Assembly: GCF_001429295.1 (NCBI RefSeq)
Contig: NZ_LMJL01000001.1
Coordinates: 157-64,156, forward strand
DNA from: Flavobacterium sp. Root935
GTDB lineage: Bacteria > Bacteroidota > Bacteroidia > Flavobacteriales > Flavobacteriaceae
Direction of reading: 5' to 3'
DNA length: 64,000 nt
The notes under the pieces were generated by a model, which did no database searches, was not told the origin of the DNA, and worked only from the letters and a program-made list of their open reading frames with translations. Positions 18,264-26,572 of the stretch are shown in pieces. The translations under genes and the position numbers were made by a program. Each line of letters opens with the position of its first letter. Within the stretch, counting starts at the first letter, position 1.

Positions 18264-18827
18264 ATGGAAGAATTAATAAATGGATCATACGAATTTGAAG
18301 AAGTTGATGCTAACCCTATGCACACAAAATATGATTTCGTAAGCATGGGTTTGAGGCAAATCCCGAAAAGAATTGCGATCCTAAAATATCCACAGCCCGG
18401 ATTAGAAAAATATTATAATTTAGGCTTTGGAAATATCATAATTGATAAAAATGGGATCGAATCAATTTCTGACATGTCCAGAAATAACAACAAAAATGAT
18501 AAAGACAAAGTACTAAAAACGGTTTTTACATGCGCTTTAGATTTCTTATCAACCCATCCTAATTCAATTTTGACCTTTTTTGGAAATACTTCTGCAAAAC
18601 ACAGATTATACAAAATAGGCGTAAGTAATAATTTAGACGCAATTGAAAGCTGCTTCATTATAAAAGGAGGAATAATTCGTGACCTACGAATTAAAGAAAA
18701 TAGTAAGAGTGGGAAACGACCGGATTCAATAATCAATATTGAGAAGATTGAATATGAAATTTATAATCCTGCTAAAAGTAATTTATATAATTTTATAACA
18801 TTTGAATTAAGAAGCCACCTAAAATAA
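18264..18827 (+). CDS. DUF6934-like protein of unknown function
   Basis: 187 residues, no signal peptide. KYDFVSMGLRQIPKRI, YYNLGFGNI, a KDKVLKTVFTCALDFL helix and FFGNTSAKHRLYKIGVSNNL resemble the DUF6934 proteins that recur in Bacteroidota genomes (recalled, not searched). Function is unknown. A 59-residue gene starts 35 bp downstream, and such two-gene units recur in the phylum as far as I recall. The family name is the uncertain part; the gene itself is well supported by length and composition. Confidence 0.6.
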   Translation: MEELINGSYEFEEVDANPMHTKYDFVSMGLRQIPKRIAILKYPQPGLEKYYNLGFGNIIIDKNGIESISDMSRNNNKNDKDKVLKTVFTCALDFLSTHPNSILTFFGNTSAKHRLYKIGVSNNLDAIESCFIIKGGIIRDLRIKENSKSGKRPDSIINIEKIEYEIYNPAKSNLYNFITFELRSHLK

Positions 18828-18834
18828 ATTTTTA

Positions 18835-18842
18835 TACTTTTG
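18835..18842 (+). promoter_or_regulatory. -7 promoter box upstream of the small gene
   Basis: TACTTTTG fits the Bacteroidota TAnnTTTG consensus exactly. It ends 20 bp before the ATG at 18863, so the small gene can be expressed independently of the gene before it. A good -33 box at standard spacing is not visible. Confidence 0.55.
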
Positions 18843-18862
18843 TAACATTAAAATGTATTGCT

Positions 18863-19042
18863 ATGAAAAATACAATTAAAACTATTTTAGACAAATCTAA
18901 AAAAAAGACTACTGTTACTTATATAGACAAGGAAAACAGAACCTCATTTGACGAAACTTTTGGAAAACAGAAAATGGAAATAGCTTCTAAATTGATTGGT
19001 GACAATTCCATCACTATTTCTGAAAAGTTATCTACAAAATAA
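18863..19042 (+). CDS. Small protein (59 aa) downstream of the DUF6934-like gene
   Basis: The frame ATG...TAA encodes 59 residues beginning MKNTIKTILDKSKKKTT and ending ISEKLSTK. It is Lys/Thr-rich with a predicted beta-turn centre (TYIDKENRTSF). Support for a real gene: a perfect TAnnTTTG box 20 bp upstream, an intrinsic terminator 29 bp downstream, and its place behind the DUF6934-like gene. No family is recognised. It could be a partner or antitoxin-like protein of the preceding gene, which is inference. Confidence 0.6.
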   Translation: MKNTIKTILDKSKKKTTVTYIDKENRTSFDETFGKQKMEIASKLIGDNSITISEKLSTK

Positions 19043-19070
19043 AACTTAAAAAGAACTTAGAATATTTATA

Positions 19071-19097
19071 GCCTTCAAATCTGGAGGCTTTTTTATT
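19071..19097 (+). terminator. Intrinsic terminator
   Basis: A 6-bp stem GCCTTC/GGAGGC (19071-19076 with 19083-19088, one G-T pair) is followed by TTTTTTATTT. It closes the two-gene unit at 18264-19042. Confidence 0.75.
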
Positions 19098-19164
19098 TAA
19101 CAAAAAAACACTTTTAAAGTATCTGATTTTAATACAAAAAACAATTCAAACAAATTATAATCCT

Positions 19165-19172
19165 TACTTTTG
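19165..19172 (+). promoter_or_regulatory. -7 promoter box of murB
   Basis: TACTTTTG matches TAnnTTTG exactly and ends 26 bp before the murB ATG. The -33 element is not clear. Confidence 0.5.
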
Positions 19173-19198
19173 AACTCAGTAAAAAAAGCCTTTTATTT

Positions 19199-20212
19199 AT
19201 GGAAATCCAATCCAATTTTTCTTTAAAAAACTACAATACTTTTGGTATTGAAGCCAATGCTAAAAAATTCGTTGCTGTTCATTCTATTGCTGAATTAAAA
19301 ACAGTTTTACAGGAAAACAAAAACGAGAAAAAATTTATTTTAGGAGGCGGAAGCAATATGCTTTTAACAAAAGATATTGAGGCGCTGGTTATTCATATTG
19401 ATTTAAAAGGCAAAAAAATAATTAAAGAAGATGATGATTTTGTCTGGGTCGAAAGTCAGGCAGGGGAAACCTGGCACGATTTCGTTCTTTATACTATCGA
19501 TAATAATTTTGGCGGATTAGAAAATATGTCTCTAATTCCAGGAAATGTCGGCACGACTCCTGTACAGAATATTGGCGCTTATGGAACTGAGATTAAAGAC
19601 ACTTTCGTTTCTTGCGACGCGATGAATATCGAAACTCAGGAAATGAAAACATTCAATAATGCTGAATGTAATTTTGGCTACCGCGAAAGTATTTTTAAAC
19701 ACGAAGTAAAAGACCAGTTCATTATTACTTCTGTTGTCTTTAAATTAACCAAACGCAATCATAAAATCAATACTTCTTACGGAGATATTTTGGCAGAATT
19801 AGCAAAAAACAATATTACTGAACCTACTTTAAAAGATGTCAGTAATGCTGTAATTGCTATAAGACAAAGTAAATTACCAGATCCGAAAGAACTTGGAAAC
19901 AGTGGTAGTTTCTTTAAGAATCCGATTTTATTGAAATCTGATTTCGAGAAAATTCATCAAAAATTCCCTGAAATGAAGTATTATGAAGTTTCAGAAACCG
20001 AAGTAAAAGTTCCTGCAGGCTGGCTTATAGAACAAGCTGGTTTTAAAGGAAAACGTTTTGGCGATGCTGGGGTTCATAAAAATCAGGCGTTGGTTTTAGT
20101 AAATTATGGCAATGCAACCGGACAAGAAATTTTAGCAGTTTCTAAAGAGGTACAAAAGACAGTTTTTGACACTTTTGGAATTCATATTGAAGCTGAAGTG
20201 AATGTGATTTAA
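19199..20212 (+). CDS. murB: UDP-N-acetylmuramate dehydrogenase (UDP-N-acetylenolpyruvoylglucosamine reductase)
   Basis: 337 residues, type I MurB. The FAD-binding region shows LGGGSNMLLT and GLENMSLIPGNVGTTPVQNIGAYG. The Tyr loop is GYRESIFKHE, and GNSGSFFKNP carries the proton-donor Ser. The C-terminal block AGWLIEQAGFKGKRFGDAGVH completes it. It reduces UDP-GlcNAc-enolpyruvate to UDP-MurNAc with NADPH in the cytoplasm. It has its own promoter box and is followed by a palindromic repeat, so it is probably monocistronic. Confidence 0.96.
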   Translation: MEIQSNFSLKNYNTFGIEANAKKFVAVHSIAELKTVLQENKNEKKFILGGGSNMLLTKDIEALVIHIDLKGKKIIKEDDDFVWVESQAGETWHDFVLYTIDNNFGGLENMSLIPGNVGTTPVQNIGAYGTEIKDTFVSCDAMNIETQEMKTFNNAECNFGYRESIFKHEVKDQFIITSVVFKLTKRNHKINTSYGDILAELAKNNITEPTLKDVSNAVIAIRQSKLPDPKELGNSGSFFKNPILLKSDFEKIHQKFPEMKYYEVSETEVKVPAGWLIEQAGFKGKRFGDAGVHKNQALVLVNYGNATGQEILAVSKEVQKTVFDTFGIHIEAEVNVI

Positions 20213-20249
20213 AATACAAATTTCACAAATTAGCACGAATTATTATTTC

Positions 20250-20312
20250 TGTCAGACTGAGCGAAGTCGTAGTCCTTTTACTGATAAAATCTCGACTCCG
20301 CTCGATGTGACA
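20250..20312. repeat. Palindromic intergenic repeat (REP-like)
   Basis: 20250-20269 pairs imperfectly (16 of 20) with 20293-20312. The arms carry the GC-richer cores CTGAGCGAAGTCG and CGACTCCGCTCG, which stand out from the AT-rich surroundings. I recall similar arms as a dispersed repeat in Flavobacterium genomes. Confidence 0.7.
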
Positions 20313-20339
20313 AAAAATGGATCGCACTTATAAATAAAA

Positions 20340-20798
20340 ATGAACGAAAATATTCTGATTAAAACAGCTGATCCAAACGACGAGAAAGTTCAAAAGATTA
20401 TTGATGAATTGTCTGCTAATCTATTTGTACGTTTTGGAAGTGATGGGAAGAATTCTTTTACAGACTGGCAGATTGACAATCCAAAATTTGTATTTGTTGT
20501 TGCGGAAATAGATAATGAAATTGTTGGGTGCGGCGCCATTAGACCTATTGAAGAAAACATAGGCGAAGTTAAACGAATGTATTCTAAATTTAGCGGAAAG
20601 AAAATTGGCCAGAATATTTTAGAATTTTTAGAAGAAAAAGCTAAAACGATTGGTTTTAAAGAGTTAGTTTTAGAAACACGAGTAAAAAACAACCAAGCAA
20701 CTCAATTTTATCAAAAACAAGGATATAAAGTAACTCCGAATTACGGAAAATATATTGATCGACCAGAGGCAATTTGTTTTAGAAAGTCTTTGATATAA
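20340..20798 (+). CDS. GNAT family N-acetyltransferase
   Basis: 152 residues with the GNAT fold. VFVVAEIDNEIVGCGAIRPI forms the central strands and KRMYSKFSGKKIGQNILEFLEEKA contains the acetyl-CoA loop (here SGKKIGQ in place of the usual R/Q-x-x-G-x-G/A). ELVLETRVKNNQATQFYQKQGYK follows. The substrate is unknown. It is 11 bp upstream of a PaiB-like gene, an arrangement reminiscent of Bacillus PaiA (a polyamine acetyltransferase) and PaiB. Polyamine acetylation is therefore a reasonable guess but unproven. Confidence 0.85.
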   Translation: MNENILIKTADPNDEKVQKIIDELSANLFVRFGSDGKNSFTDWQIDNPKFVFVVAEIDNEIVGCGAIRPIEENIGEVKRMYSKFSGKKIGQNILEFLEEKAKTIGFKELVLETRVKNNQATQFYQKQGYKVTPNYGKYIDRPEAICFRKSLI

Positions 20799-20809
20799 AA
20801 TCACATAAA

Positions 20810-21424
20810 ATGTATACACCCGATTTATACAAAAATGAGAATCCAGAAGAAATCAGAACTTTTCTGAAAGACAATAGTTTTGGCATTCTTATTAATCAGA
20901 CTCACGGAAAATTATGCGCAACGCATATTCCGATAGAACTTGAAATCAATGCCGATGGAAAAGAAATTTTACAGGGTCATATTTCAAAACTGAATCCACA
21001 GTCCGAAGGTTTTGCAGAAAACGATCAGGTTTTAGCAATTTTTTCTGGTCCGCACAGTTACATTTCATCTTCCTGGTACGATCACGAAAATGTTCCAACT
21101 TGGAATTACATAGCCGTACATGTTTACGGAAAAATCAAAATTGTAGATTACGAAACTTCTGTAGAGCAGCTTAAAAAACTAGTTGATAAATACGAAGCGA
21201 ACTCAGAAAATCCTGTTCGCGTTGAAGATTTATCTGCAAAAACAATGCGCGAAGCACGAGGAATTTTTGGTTTTGAAATAGAAATTGAGGAAATTCAAGC
21301 CACAAAAAAACTTTCTCAAAACCGCGACGATCATAATTATAAAAATATTATTACTGAATTAGAAAAAACTGAAAACCCTCAGTCTATTGCTGTTGCAAAA
21401 GAAATGTCAAAATGCCGAAAGTAA
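20810..21424 (+). CDS. PaiB-like FMN-binding protein (putative negative regulator)
   Basis: 204 residues, PaiB length. MYTPDLYKNENPEEI, FGILINQTHGKLCATHIPIEL, GHISKLNPQ and SGPHSYISSSWYDHENVPTWNYIAVHVYGK, cited by position (1-15, 24-44, 56-64, 80-110), are the family blocks of the FMN-binding split-barrel. In Bacillus PaiB represses sporulation and protease genes; some homologues may act as FMN enzymes. It follows the GNAT gene by 11 bp and the two are surely one operon. Confidence 0.85.
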   Translation: MYTPDLYKNENPEEIRTFLKDNSFGILINQTHGKLCATHIPIELEINADGKEILQGHISKLNPQSEGFAENDQVLAIFSGPHSYISSSWYDHENVPTWNYIAVHVYGKIKIVDYETSVEQLKKLVDKYEANSENPVRVEDLSAKTMREARGIFGFEIEIEEIQATKKLSQNRDDHNYKNIITELEKTENPQSIAVAKEMSKCRK

Positions 21425-21438
21425 ATTGGCTTTAATCA

Positions 21439-21468
21439 TTGAAAATTACTAATTCATAACTACCTTTG
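21439..21468 (+). promoter_or_regulatory. Promoter of the glycosyltransferase-sigma factor operon
   Basis: TTG at 21439-21441 is followed 19 bp later by TACCTTTG (21461-21468), a full match to the Bacteroidota TTG-N19-TAnnTTTG consensus. The start codon lies about 40 bp downstream. Confidence 0.65.
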
Positions 21469-21507
21469 TTCTCGCAAATTTCAGCTATTAACAGACATTA
21501 AAACTAT

Positions 21508-22614
21508 ATGCTTATAACTTTATTTTACTTTTTTATTGCTATTGTTTTTATTCAACTTTTCTACTATTTAGGAATTTTTGGAAAATTTGCTTTTGCTAAA
21601 CCACAGCAGATTACACCAAAAAAACTTCCCGTTTCTGTAGTTGTCTGCGCTAAAAATGAAGAAGAGAATGTAAAAAAATATATTCCGCTTTTGGCACAGC
21701 AAGATTATCCTGATTTTGAAATTGTTTTAATTGACGACGCATCAAGCGATGAAACTTTAGAAGTATTTGAAGAATTTGAAAAGGAATTTCCAAATATCCG
21801 TTTAGTAAAAGTAGAAAACAATGAAGCTTTTTGGGGAAATAAAAAATATGCTTTAACACTTGGAATTAAAGCCACAAAAAAAGATTATTTACTGTTTACT
21901 GATGCTGATTGTTTCCCAACTTCTAAAGATTGGATTACATCTATGACTTCGCATTTTACCCTGAACAAAACGATTGTTTTGGGTTATGGGGGTTACGAAA
22001 AAGTAGAGCGTTCGTTTTTAAACAAAGTTATTCGTTTTGAAACTATCCTCACAGCTGTTCAATATTTTTCATGGGCAAAATTAGGACTTCCGTACATGGG
22101 TGTGGGACGAAATTTAGCTTACAAAAAAGAAGAGTTTTTTAATGTAAATGGCTTTATCGATCACATTCAGGTTCGCTCTGGTGATGATGATTTATTTATT
22201 AATCAAGCAGCAAACAAAACCAACACAACTATTTCTTATACACCTGAAAGTTTTACATATTCAAAACCTAAAAAAACGTACAAAGAATGGTTTACTCAGA
22301 AAAGAAGACATATTTCTACAGCAGAGCATTATAAGTTTTTTGACAAAATGCAGCTGGGATTATTCTTCATCTCACAATTATTTTTCTTTTTATTAGTTAT
22401 AATTCTGCTGGCTTTTCAATTTCAATGGATTGCCGTATTAGCAATTTTAGCAACACGCTACACCGTTGTTTGGACAGTAATTGGGTGTTCGGCAGGAAAA
22501 CTCAAAGAAAATGATCTTAAAATTTGGTTTCCAGTTGTTGAGATAGCGCTTATATTAACGCAAATTAATATCTTTATAACTAATATCTTTTCAAAACCGG
22601 TATATTGGAAATAA
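21508..22614 (+). CDS. Glycosyltransferase family 2 membrane protein
   Basis: 368 residues. One N-terminal helix (1-22) precedes a GT-A domain: VSVVVCAKNEEENV, IDDASSDET, FTDADCFP (DxD-like metal site) and GDDDLFINQ. QKRRHIST occupies the place of the QxxRW motif of processive enzymes. Two or three C-terminal helices (about 283-360) anchor it in the inner membrane. It probably elongates or decorates a surface glycan or lipid. It overlaps the sigma-factor gene by 10 bp, so the two are co-expressed. Confidence 0.88.
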   Translation: MLITLFYFFIAIVFIQLFYYLGIFGKFAFAKPQQITPKKLPVSVVVCAKNEEENVKKYIPLLAQQDYPDFEIVLIDDASSDETLEVFEEFEKEFPNIRLVKVENNEAFWGNKKYALTLGIKATKKDYLLFTDADCFPTSKDWITSMTSHFTLNKTIVLGYGGYEKVERSFLNKVIRFETILTAVQYFSWAKLGLPYMGVGRNLAYKKEEFFNVNGFIDHIQVRSGDDDLFINQAANKTNTTISYTPESFTYSKPKKTYKEWFTQKRRHISTAEHYKFFDKMQLGLFFISQLFFFLLVIILLAFQFQWIAVLAILATRYTVVWTVIGCSAGKLKENDLKIWFPVVEIALILTQINIFITNIFSKPVYWK

Positions 22615-23156
22615 ATTCTAAAATAGAAAAAGCAAAAAAAGGCGATCAAATCGCCTTTACTTTTTTATTAGATCATTATTGGAATGAGGTGTATGCTTTT
22701 ATGCTCAAACGAACCGAAAACGAAACCACCGCAGAAGATATTACTATAGAAACTTTTTCTAAAGCTTTTGATAAAATTGCATCTTATAATTCTGAATTTC
22801 AATTCAACACCTGGCTCATTGCCATTGCTAAAAATGTTTATATTGATTTGTTACGAAAAAAGAAAACTAATCTTTTTATCGAAATAACAGACAACGAAGA
22901 TCAGCAGGCTTATAATATAGCCGACCCTACTCCCTCTGCAGAAGATGCTTTAATTAAAGAACAGAATCTTTCTCGTCTGCTCTTATGCATCAAAGAACTC
23001 AAACCTCACTACCAAGAAGTAATTCAGCTTCGTTACTTTCAAGAAATGTCTTATCAGGAAATTGCTGTTAAGATAGACGAACCTTTAAGCAGTGTAAAAG
23101 TTAAACTTTTACGTGCTAAAAAATTATTGGCAGAAATTATCGAACGTAATAGATAA
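22605..23156 (+). CDS. ECF-type RNA polymerase sigma-70 factor
   Basis: 183 residues from a TTG start inside the end of the glycosyltransferase gene. The next in-frame ATG is about 32 codons on and would cut into sigma region 2, so TTG is the better choice. Region 2 shows AEDITIETFSKAFDKIASY and FNTWLIAIAKNVYIDLLRKKK (by position about 42-80), and region 4 shows YQEVIQLRYFQEMSYQEIAVKI and SSVKVKLLRAKKLL. No anti-sigma factor gene follows; the next gene is a TonB protein. Control may occur through co-transcription with the glycosyltransferase. Confidence 0.88.
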   Translation: MEINSKIEKAKKGDQIAFTFLLDHYWNEVYAFMLKRTENETTAEDITIETFSKAFDKIASYNSEFQFNTWLIAIAKNVYIDLLRKKKTNLFIEITDNEDQQAYNIADPTPSAEDALIKEQNLSRLLLCIKELKPHYQEVIQLRYFQEMSYQEIAVKIDEPLSSVKVKLLRAKKLLAEIIERNR

Positions 23157-23315
23157 TTTATTATCTTTAGGTAAAGAAAAATATACTATTCGTATATTTA
23201 TTCTTAAAAAAATAATTTTACCACACATTAAAACTACAACTTTTGCGTTGTTAGCTCAAACCTAAACCTTTTCTGCGTATGATTTAAAGTTACTTAACCT
23301 TAAAACCCAAAAATT

Positions 23316-24152
23316 ATGTCTAAATTAAGTATCTATGAAAACAAGTGGACAGATCTTGTTTTCGAAAACAAAAACAAAGAGTACGGCGCATATCAATTAC
23401 GTCAGGAGAATTCTAAAAATTCTGTTACAGCTCTATTTATGGGTTTACTGTTATTAACGGCTTTAGGAAGTGCATCTGTAGTCATTAACAAATTTAGGAC
23501 ACCAGCAGACCATAATTCGGCTCAAACAGATCCTATTTACAAAGATCCATTGGTTGTTGTAAAAATTGACCCAATAATTGCACCTCCACCACCAGCACCA
23601 CCAGCACCGGTAGTAGAACAAACTGCAGCGAGCAAAACAGACGCATCGCAATTAATCAATCCAGTGGTAACTAAAACACAAGATGCGGTCGAAAAAATTG
23701 CACCAAACACTGAGAATGTTCCAGTTGTAGAAAACCTTAACGGAAGTGGTACTTCTGTTAACCCAATTCCAGTTAGTGGAGGCGGTGGCGGGAATGGTGA
23801 CGCTGCTTCTGTAACACCTAAAAGCGATGGGCCAGTTTCAACTGCTATTCTGGACAAACAACCTGAATTTCCAGGTGGAATCGCCCAGTTCTACAAATAT
23901 GTAGGAAACAATTTCCGCAGACCAGAATTGGATATGGAAAAAACATTAAAAGTATATGTTTCTTTCGTAGTGGAAAAAGACGGATCTCTTACTGATATTA
24001 TTGTGAGAAATGATCCTGGGTACGGAGTAGGTAAAGAAGCTATTAGAGTTTTAAAATCATTAAAAACAAAATGGAAACCAGGTATTCTAGATGGAGAACC
24101 TGTGAGAACAGCATACAATCTTCCAATTACGGTACAAACGGTAGTGGAATAA
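23316..24152 (+). CDS. Energy transducer TonB
   Basis: 278 residues. A short cytoplasmic N-terminus with NKNKEYGAYQLRQ precedes one membrane helix (about 39-55), a Pro-rich periplasmic spacer (IIAPPPPAPPAPV near 88-100), a Gly-rich stretch (SGGGGGN) and the TonB C-terminal domain from about 185 (AILDKQPEFPGGIAQFYKYV) to WKPGILDGEPVRTAYNLPITV. It couples proton motive force to TonB-dependent receptors such as the three in this window. It follows the sigma-factor gene by 159 bp. Confidence 0.92.
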   Translation: MSKLSIYENKWTDLVFENKNKEYGAYQLRQENSKNSVTALFMGLLLLTALGSASVVINKFRTPADHNSAQTDPIYKDPLVVVKIDPIIAPPPPAPPAPVVEQTAASKTDASQLINPVVTKTQDAVEKIAPNTENVPVVENLNGSGTSVNPIPVSGGGGGNGDAASVTPKSDGPVSTAILDKQPEFPGGIAQFYKYVGNNFRRPELDMEKTLKVYVSFVVEKDGSLTDIIVRNDPGYGVGKEAIRVLKSLKTKWKPGILDGEPVRTAYNLPITVQTVVE

Positions 24153-24163
24153 CAAACAGAGAA

Positions 24164-24190
24164 AGCAGAACTTAGGTTCTGCTTTTTTAT
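24164..24190 (+). terminator. Intrinsic terminator of the TonB gene
   Basis: AGCAGAAC (24164-24171) pairs with GTTCTGCT (24176-24183) around a 4-nt loop and is followed by a T-run. Confidence 0.85.
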
Positions 24191-24267
24191 TTATCTTTAA
24201 TTTCGAATTATCAGAAGAAAATCTACATGTCTTCTTTGAATAATTTCTAAATTAAAAATTTGATTTA

Positions 24268-25005
24268 ATGCCTTTTACCTTTTCTCATCCCGCAATTATT
24301 CTTCCTTTAAGATATTTACCAAAAACATGGTTTTCTTTAACCGCTTTAATTATTGGAAGTTTAACTCCAGATTTTGAATATTTTTTACGAATGAAAGTCA
24401 AAAGCCTGTATAGTCATACTCTAGCTGGTATTTTTTGGTTTGATTTACCCCTTGCCATATTACTTGCTTTTATCTTTCATAATCTTACGCGAAATCTCTT
24501 ATTTCAAAATCTTCCATCGTTTATTAAAACCAGAATATTGATTTATACCGATTTTAATTGGAATATCTACTTTAAAAAAAATTGGTATGTCGTTTTAATT
24601 TCTTCATTGATTGGTATAATTTCTCATATATTTTGGGATGCTTTTACACACAATCACGGTTATTTTGTAAATCAAATTGATACTCTCAGAAATACAATCT
24701 CGTTTTTTGGAACAGAAATTCCTTTTTGGAAACTAGCACAACATGCTAGCACTTTTATCGGATGTATAATAATTATTGCCGCCTTGTTTAATCTTCCACA
24801 AAATGATAACCTAAAAAGCTATACTAACAAATTATATTGGATTACTGTAATTTTATTTACTGCATCAATCTTATTCATTAGATTTATCATAAATCTAAAG
24901 GCTTTAAATATTGGGAATTTTGTCGTGTCTTTTATTGCTTCATTTCTAATTGCAATTATATTAACGCCACTGATAATTAAATTTAAATCAAACATAAAAA
25001 ATTAG
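24268..25005 (+). CDS. DUF4184 family membrane protein
   Basis: 245 residues. The start MPFTFSHPAIILPLR and SLTPDFEYFLRM are the family signature, carrying the conserved His and Asp-Glu residues. IISHIFWDAFTHNHGYFV adds further His/Asp, similar in style to metal-dependent membrane hydrolases (YdjM/LexA-binding group). Six or so membrane helices follow. The function is not established. It stands alone between two terminators or spacers. Confidence 0.82.
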   Translation: MPFTFSHPAIILPLRYLPKTWFSLTALIIGSLTPDFEYFLRMKVKSLYSHTLAGIFWFDLPLAILLAFIFHNLTRNLLFQNLPSFIKTRILIYTDFNWNIYFKKNWYVVLISSLIGIISHIFWDAFTHNHGYFVNQIDTLRNTISFFGTEIPFWKLAQHASTFIGCIIIIAALFNLPQNDNLKSYTNKLYWITVILFTASILFIRFIINLKALNIGNFVVSFIASFLIAIILTPLIIKFKSNIKN

Positions 25006-25066
25006 CAAAATCAATTACTTTTACTACTTCTAAAGACAATTGATTTAACTAATAAAAGAACAAATA

Positions 25067-25447
25067 ATGGGAATATTTTCTGCTATTCTTGGAAATGCAG
25101 GTGCTGTAAACCAAGAAGATTTAATTAAAAAATACGGACAGCTTTTAACTACTAATGAAGAAATCGAAATGGGTTTTAAACTTATTCGTGATACTTTCAT
25201 CTTTACCAACAAAAGACTGATTTTAGTTGATGTGCAAGGAATTACTGGAAGCAAAACCGAATATAAATCTATTGCCTATAAAAACATCACAAGATTTAGC
25301 GTAGAAACTGCAGGAACTTTTGACCTTGATGCCGAATTAAAAATTTGGATTTCAAGCGAGCAACAGCCAAGTATCGTAAAACAATTTAATAAATCGGTTA
25401 ATGTTTACGAAGTACAAAAAATCCTTGCTTTTCACGTATTGGGATAA
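25067..25447 (+). CDS. Bacterial PH-domain protein
   Basis: 126 residues. The PH-like core is VNQEDLIKKYGQLLTTNEEI, then FKLIRDTFIFTNKRLILVDVQGITGSKTEYKSIAYKNITRFSVETAGTFDLDAELKIWISS (positions about 36-95), the standard bPH_1/YvbH-like pattern. It is a small cytosolic or membrane-peripheral protein of unknown role. It converges with the M48 protease gene and shares a bidirectional terminator with it. Confidence 0.82.
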   Translation: MGIFSAILGNAGAVNQEDLIKKYGQLLTTNEEIEMGFKLIRDTFIFTNKRLILVDVQGITGSKTEYKSIAYKNITRFSVETAGTFDLDAELKIWISSEQQPSIVKQFNKSVNVYEVQKILAFHVLG

Positions 25448-25453
25448 AAACAA

Positions 25454-25483
25454 AACCCGGCAAATTTAAAATCTGCCGGGTTT
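25454..25483. terminator. Bidirectional intrinsic terminator
   Basis: AACCCGGCA (25454-25462) pairs with TGCCGGGTT (25474-25482). It serves the PH-domain gene on + and the first M48 gene on -. The loop and stem sequence resemble those of the terminator at 26521-26552. Confidence 0.85.
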
Positions 25484-25504
25484 ATTATTTTTTAAGAAGA
25501 AATA

Positions 25505-26371
25505 TTATTTCTTTTTAGTTGTTGTTTTCTTTGTTGTAGTTGCCTTTTTAGTTGCGACTGGAACTGTATTTACAATTTTCTGCTGCACATAAGGCTTGTA
25601 TAAACCATCTTTTTCTGCTCTCTTCTTTGCATCTTCTGCTCTTTGTTTAGCATCAGGGTGCGAGCTCATCATTCGGTCGATAAAAGAAGCCTCAGATCCT
25701 TCACTCATTTTGGCTAAAATTCTGAATGCAGATTCTTCAGCATTTACATTGTAACCGTTTTTCTTTAAGAAGTTATATGCAAACAAATCTGCCTCAGATT
25801 CTTGTTTTCTACTGTGTTTGCTATCAATTAAAGCACTTCCTATTTTACCTAATTGACTATCTGTTATAGCTGTAATTTTTGCAGATTGAGAAGAAACACC
25901 ATCAATTAATGCTTCTTTTTGATATGCTGCACGCATTGCATCTCTTGAATCATTATTGGCTACGTGGCCAATTTCGTGACCAATAACTGCCAATAATTCA
26001 TTATCATCCATAATATCCATTAATCCAGAAAATACACGTACACTTCCGTCAGCAGTAGCAAAAGCATTCACGTCTTTAACTTTATATACTTTATAGTTTA
26101 ATGTATACCCATCACCAGCTGCGTGTTTTCCAAAAATTCTGTTTAACCTTAAAGTATAACCGTCATTTGGACCAGCAACTTCATTTTCAGTATCCATTTT
26201 TGCAACTGCCTCTTTAGACAAAGTCGCTGCATCTGCATTTGTTAACGTAAAAGCTGTTACTCCTTTTTGAACTGCTCCTATTGCTTTATCTCCAAAATTA
26301 ATTTGTGCTGTCGCTTTTGTCAAACCGCATACAGCAAATAAAAGTCCTGCTATTATAGATTTTTTTTTCAT
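25505..26371 (-). CDS. Secreted M48-family zinc metalloprotease (copy A)
   Basis: 288 residues. Signal peptide 1-22, then an M48 domain: NAFATADGSVRVFSGLMDIM, the zinc motif HEIGH (132-136) and the third ligand region KQESEADLFAY (about 189-199). Activity in the periplasm or outside the cell is expected, possibly as a BepA/LoiP-type quality-control protease. The tail is Lys/Thr-rich with repeated TTKK. It is a close paralogue of the next gene upstream (copy B), with the same length, motifs and tail. A TACATTTG box at 26397-26404 on the minus strand may drive it. Confidence 0.92.
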   Translation of the reverse strand: MKKKSIIAGLLFAVCGLTKATAQINFGDKAIGAVQKGVTAFTLTNADAATLSKEAVAKMDTENEVAGPNDGYTLRLNRIFGKHAAGDGYTLNYKVYKVKDVNAFATADGSVRVFSGLMDIMDDNELLAVIGHEIGHVANNDSRDAMRAAYQKEALIDGVSSQSAKITAITDSQLGKIGSALIDSKHSRKQESEADLFAYNFLKKNGYNVNAEESAFRILAKMSEGSEASFIDRMMSSHPDAKQRAEDAKKRAEKDGLYKPYVQQKIVNTVPVATKKATTTKKTTTKKK

Positions 26372-26396
26372 GTTTTTAAAAATTACAATTTAACAA

Positions 26397-26404
26397 CAAA
26401 TGTA
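26397..26404 (-). promoter_or_regulatory. -7 promoter box of M48 copy A
   Basis: On the minus strand this reads TACATTTG, an exact TAnnTTTG match, 25 bp before the start codon. Together with the terminator at 26521-26552 it implies separate transcription of the two copies. Confidence 0.5.
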
Positions 26405-26520
26405 AATAACAAAATGCTATTTCATTTCACACAAAAATTTGTTTTTTCAATAAATAAATATATGAATTTTTAATGAGTTTAAAATGTCATAAATCCATTT
26501 ATTCTTAACGCTATAAACAA

Positions 26521-26552
26521 AAACCGGCAAATTCTGTAGAATCTGCCGGTTT
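26521..26552 (-). terminator. Intrinsic terminator of M48 copy B
   Basis: AAACCGGCA (26521-26529) pairs with TGCCGGTTT (26544-26552), with an inner ATTCT/AGAAT stem. The sequence resembles the terminator behind copy A, as expected if the terminator was included in the gene duplication. Confidence 0.8.
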
Positions 26553-26572
26553 GTAAATTAATTATATTAAAA

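Noticed and set aside
23537..23857. 106-codon minus-strand frame opposite the TonB gene
   Set aside because: It arises from the Pro/Gly-rich spacer of TonB read backwards and has no independent support.
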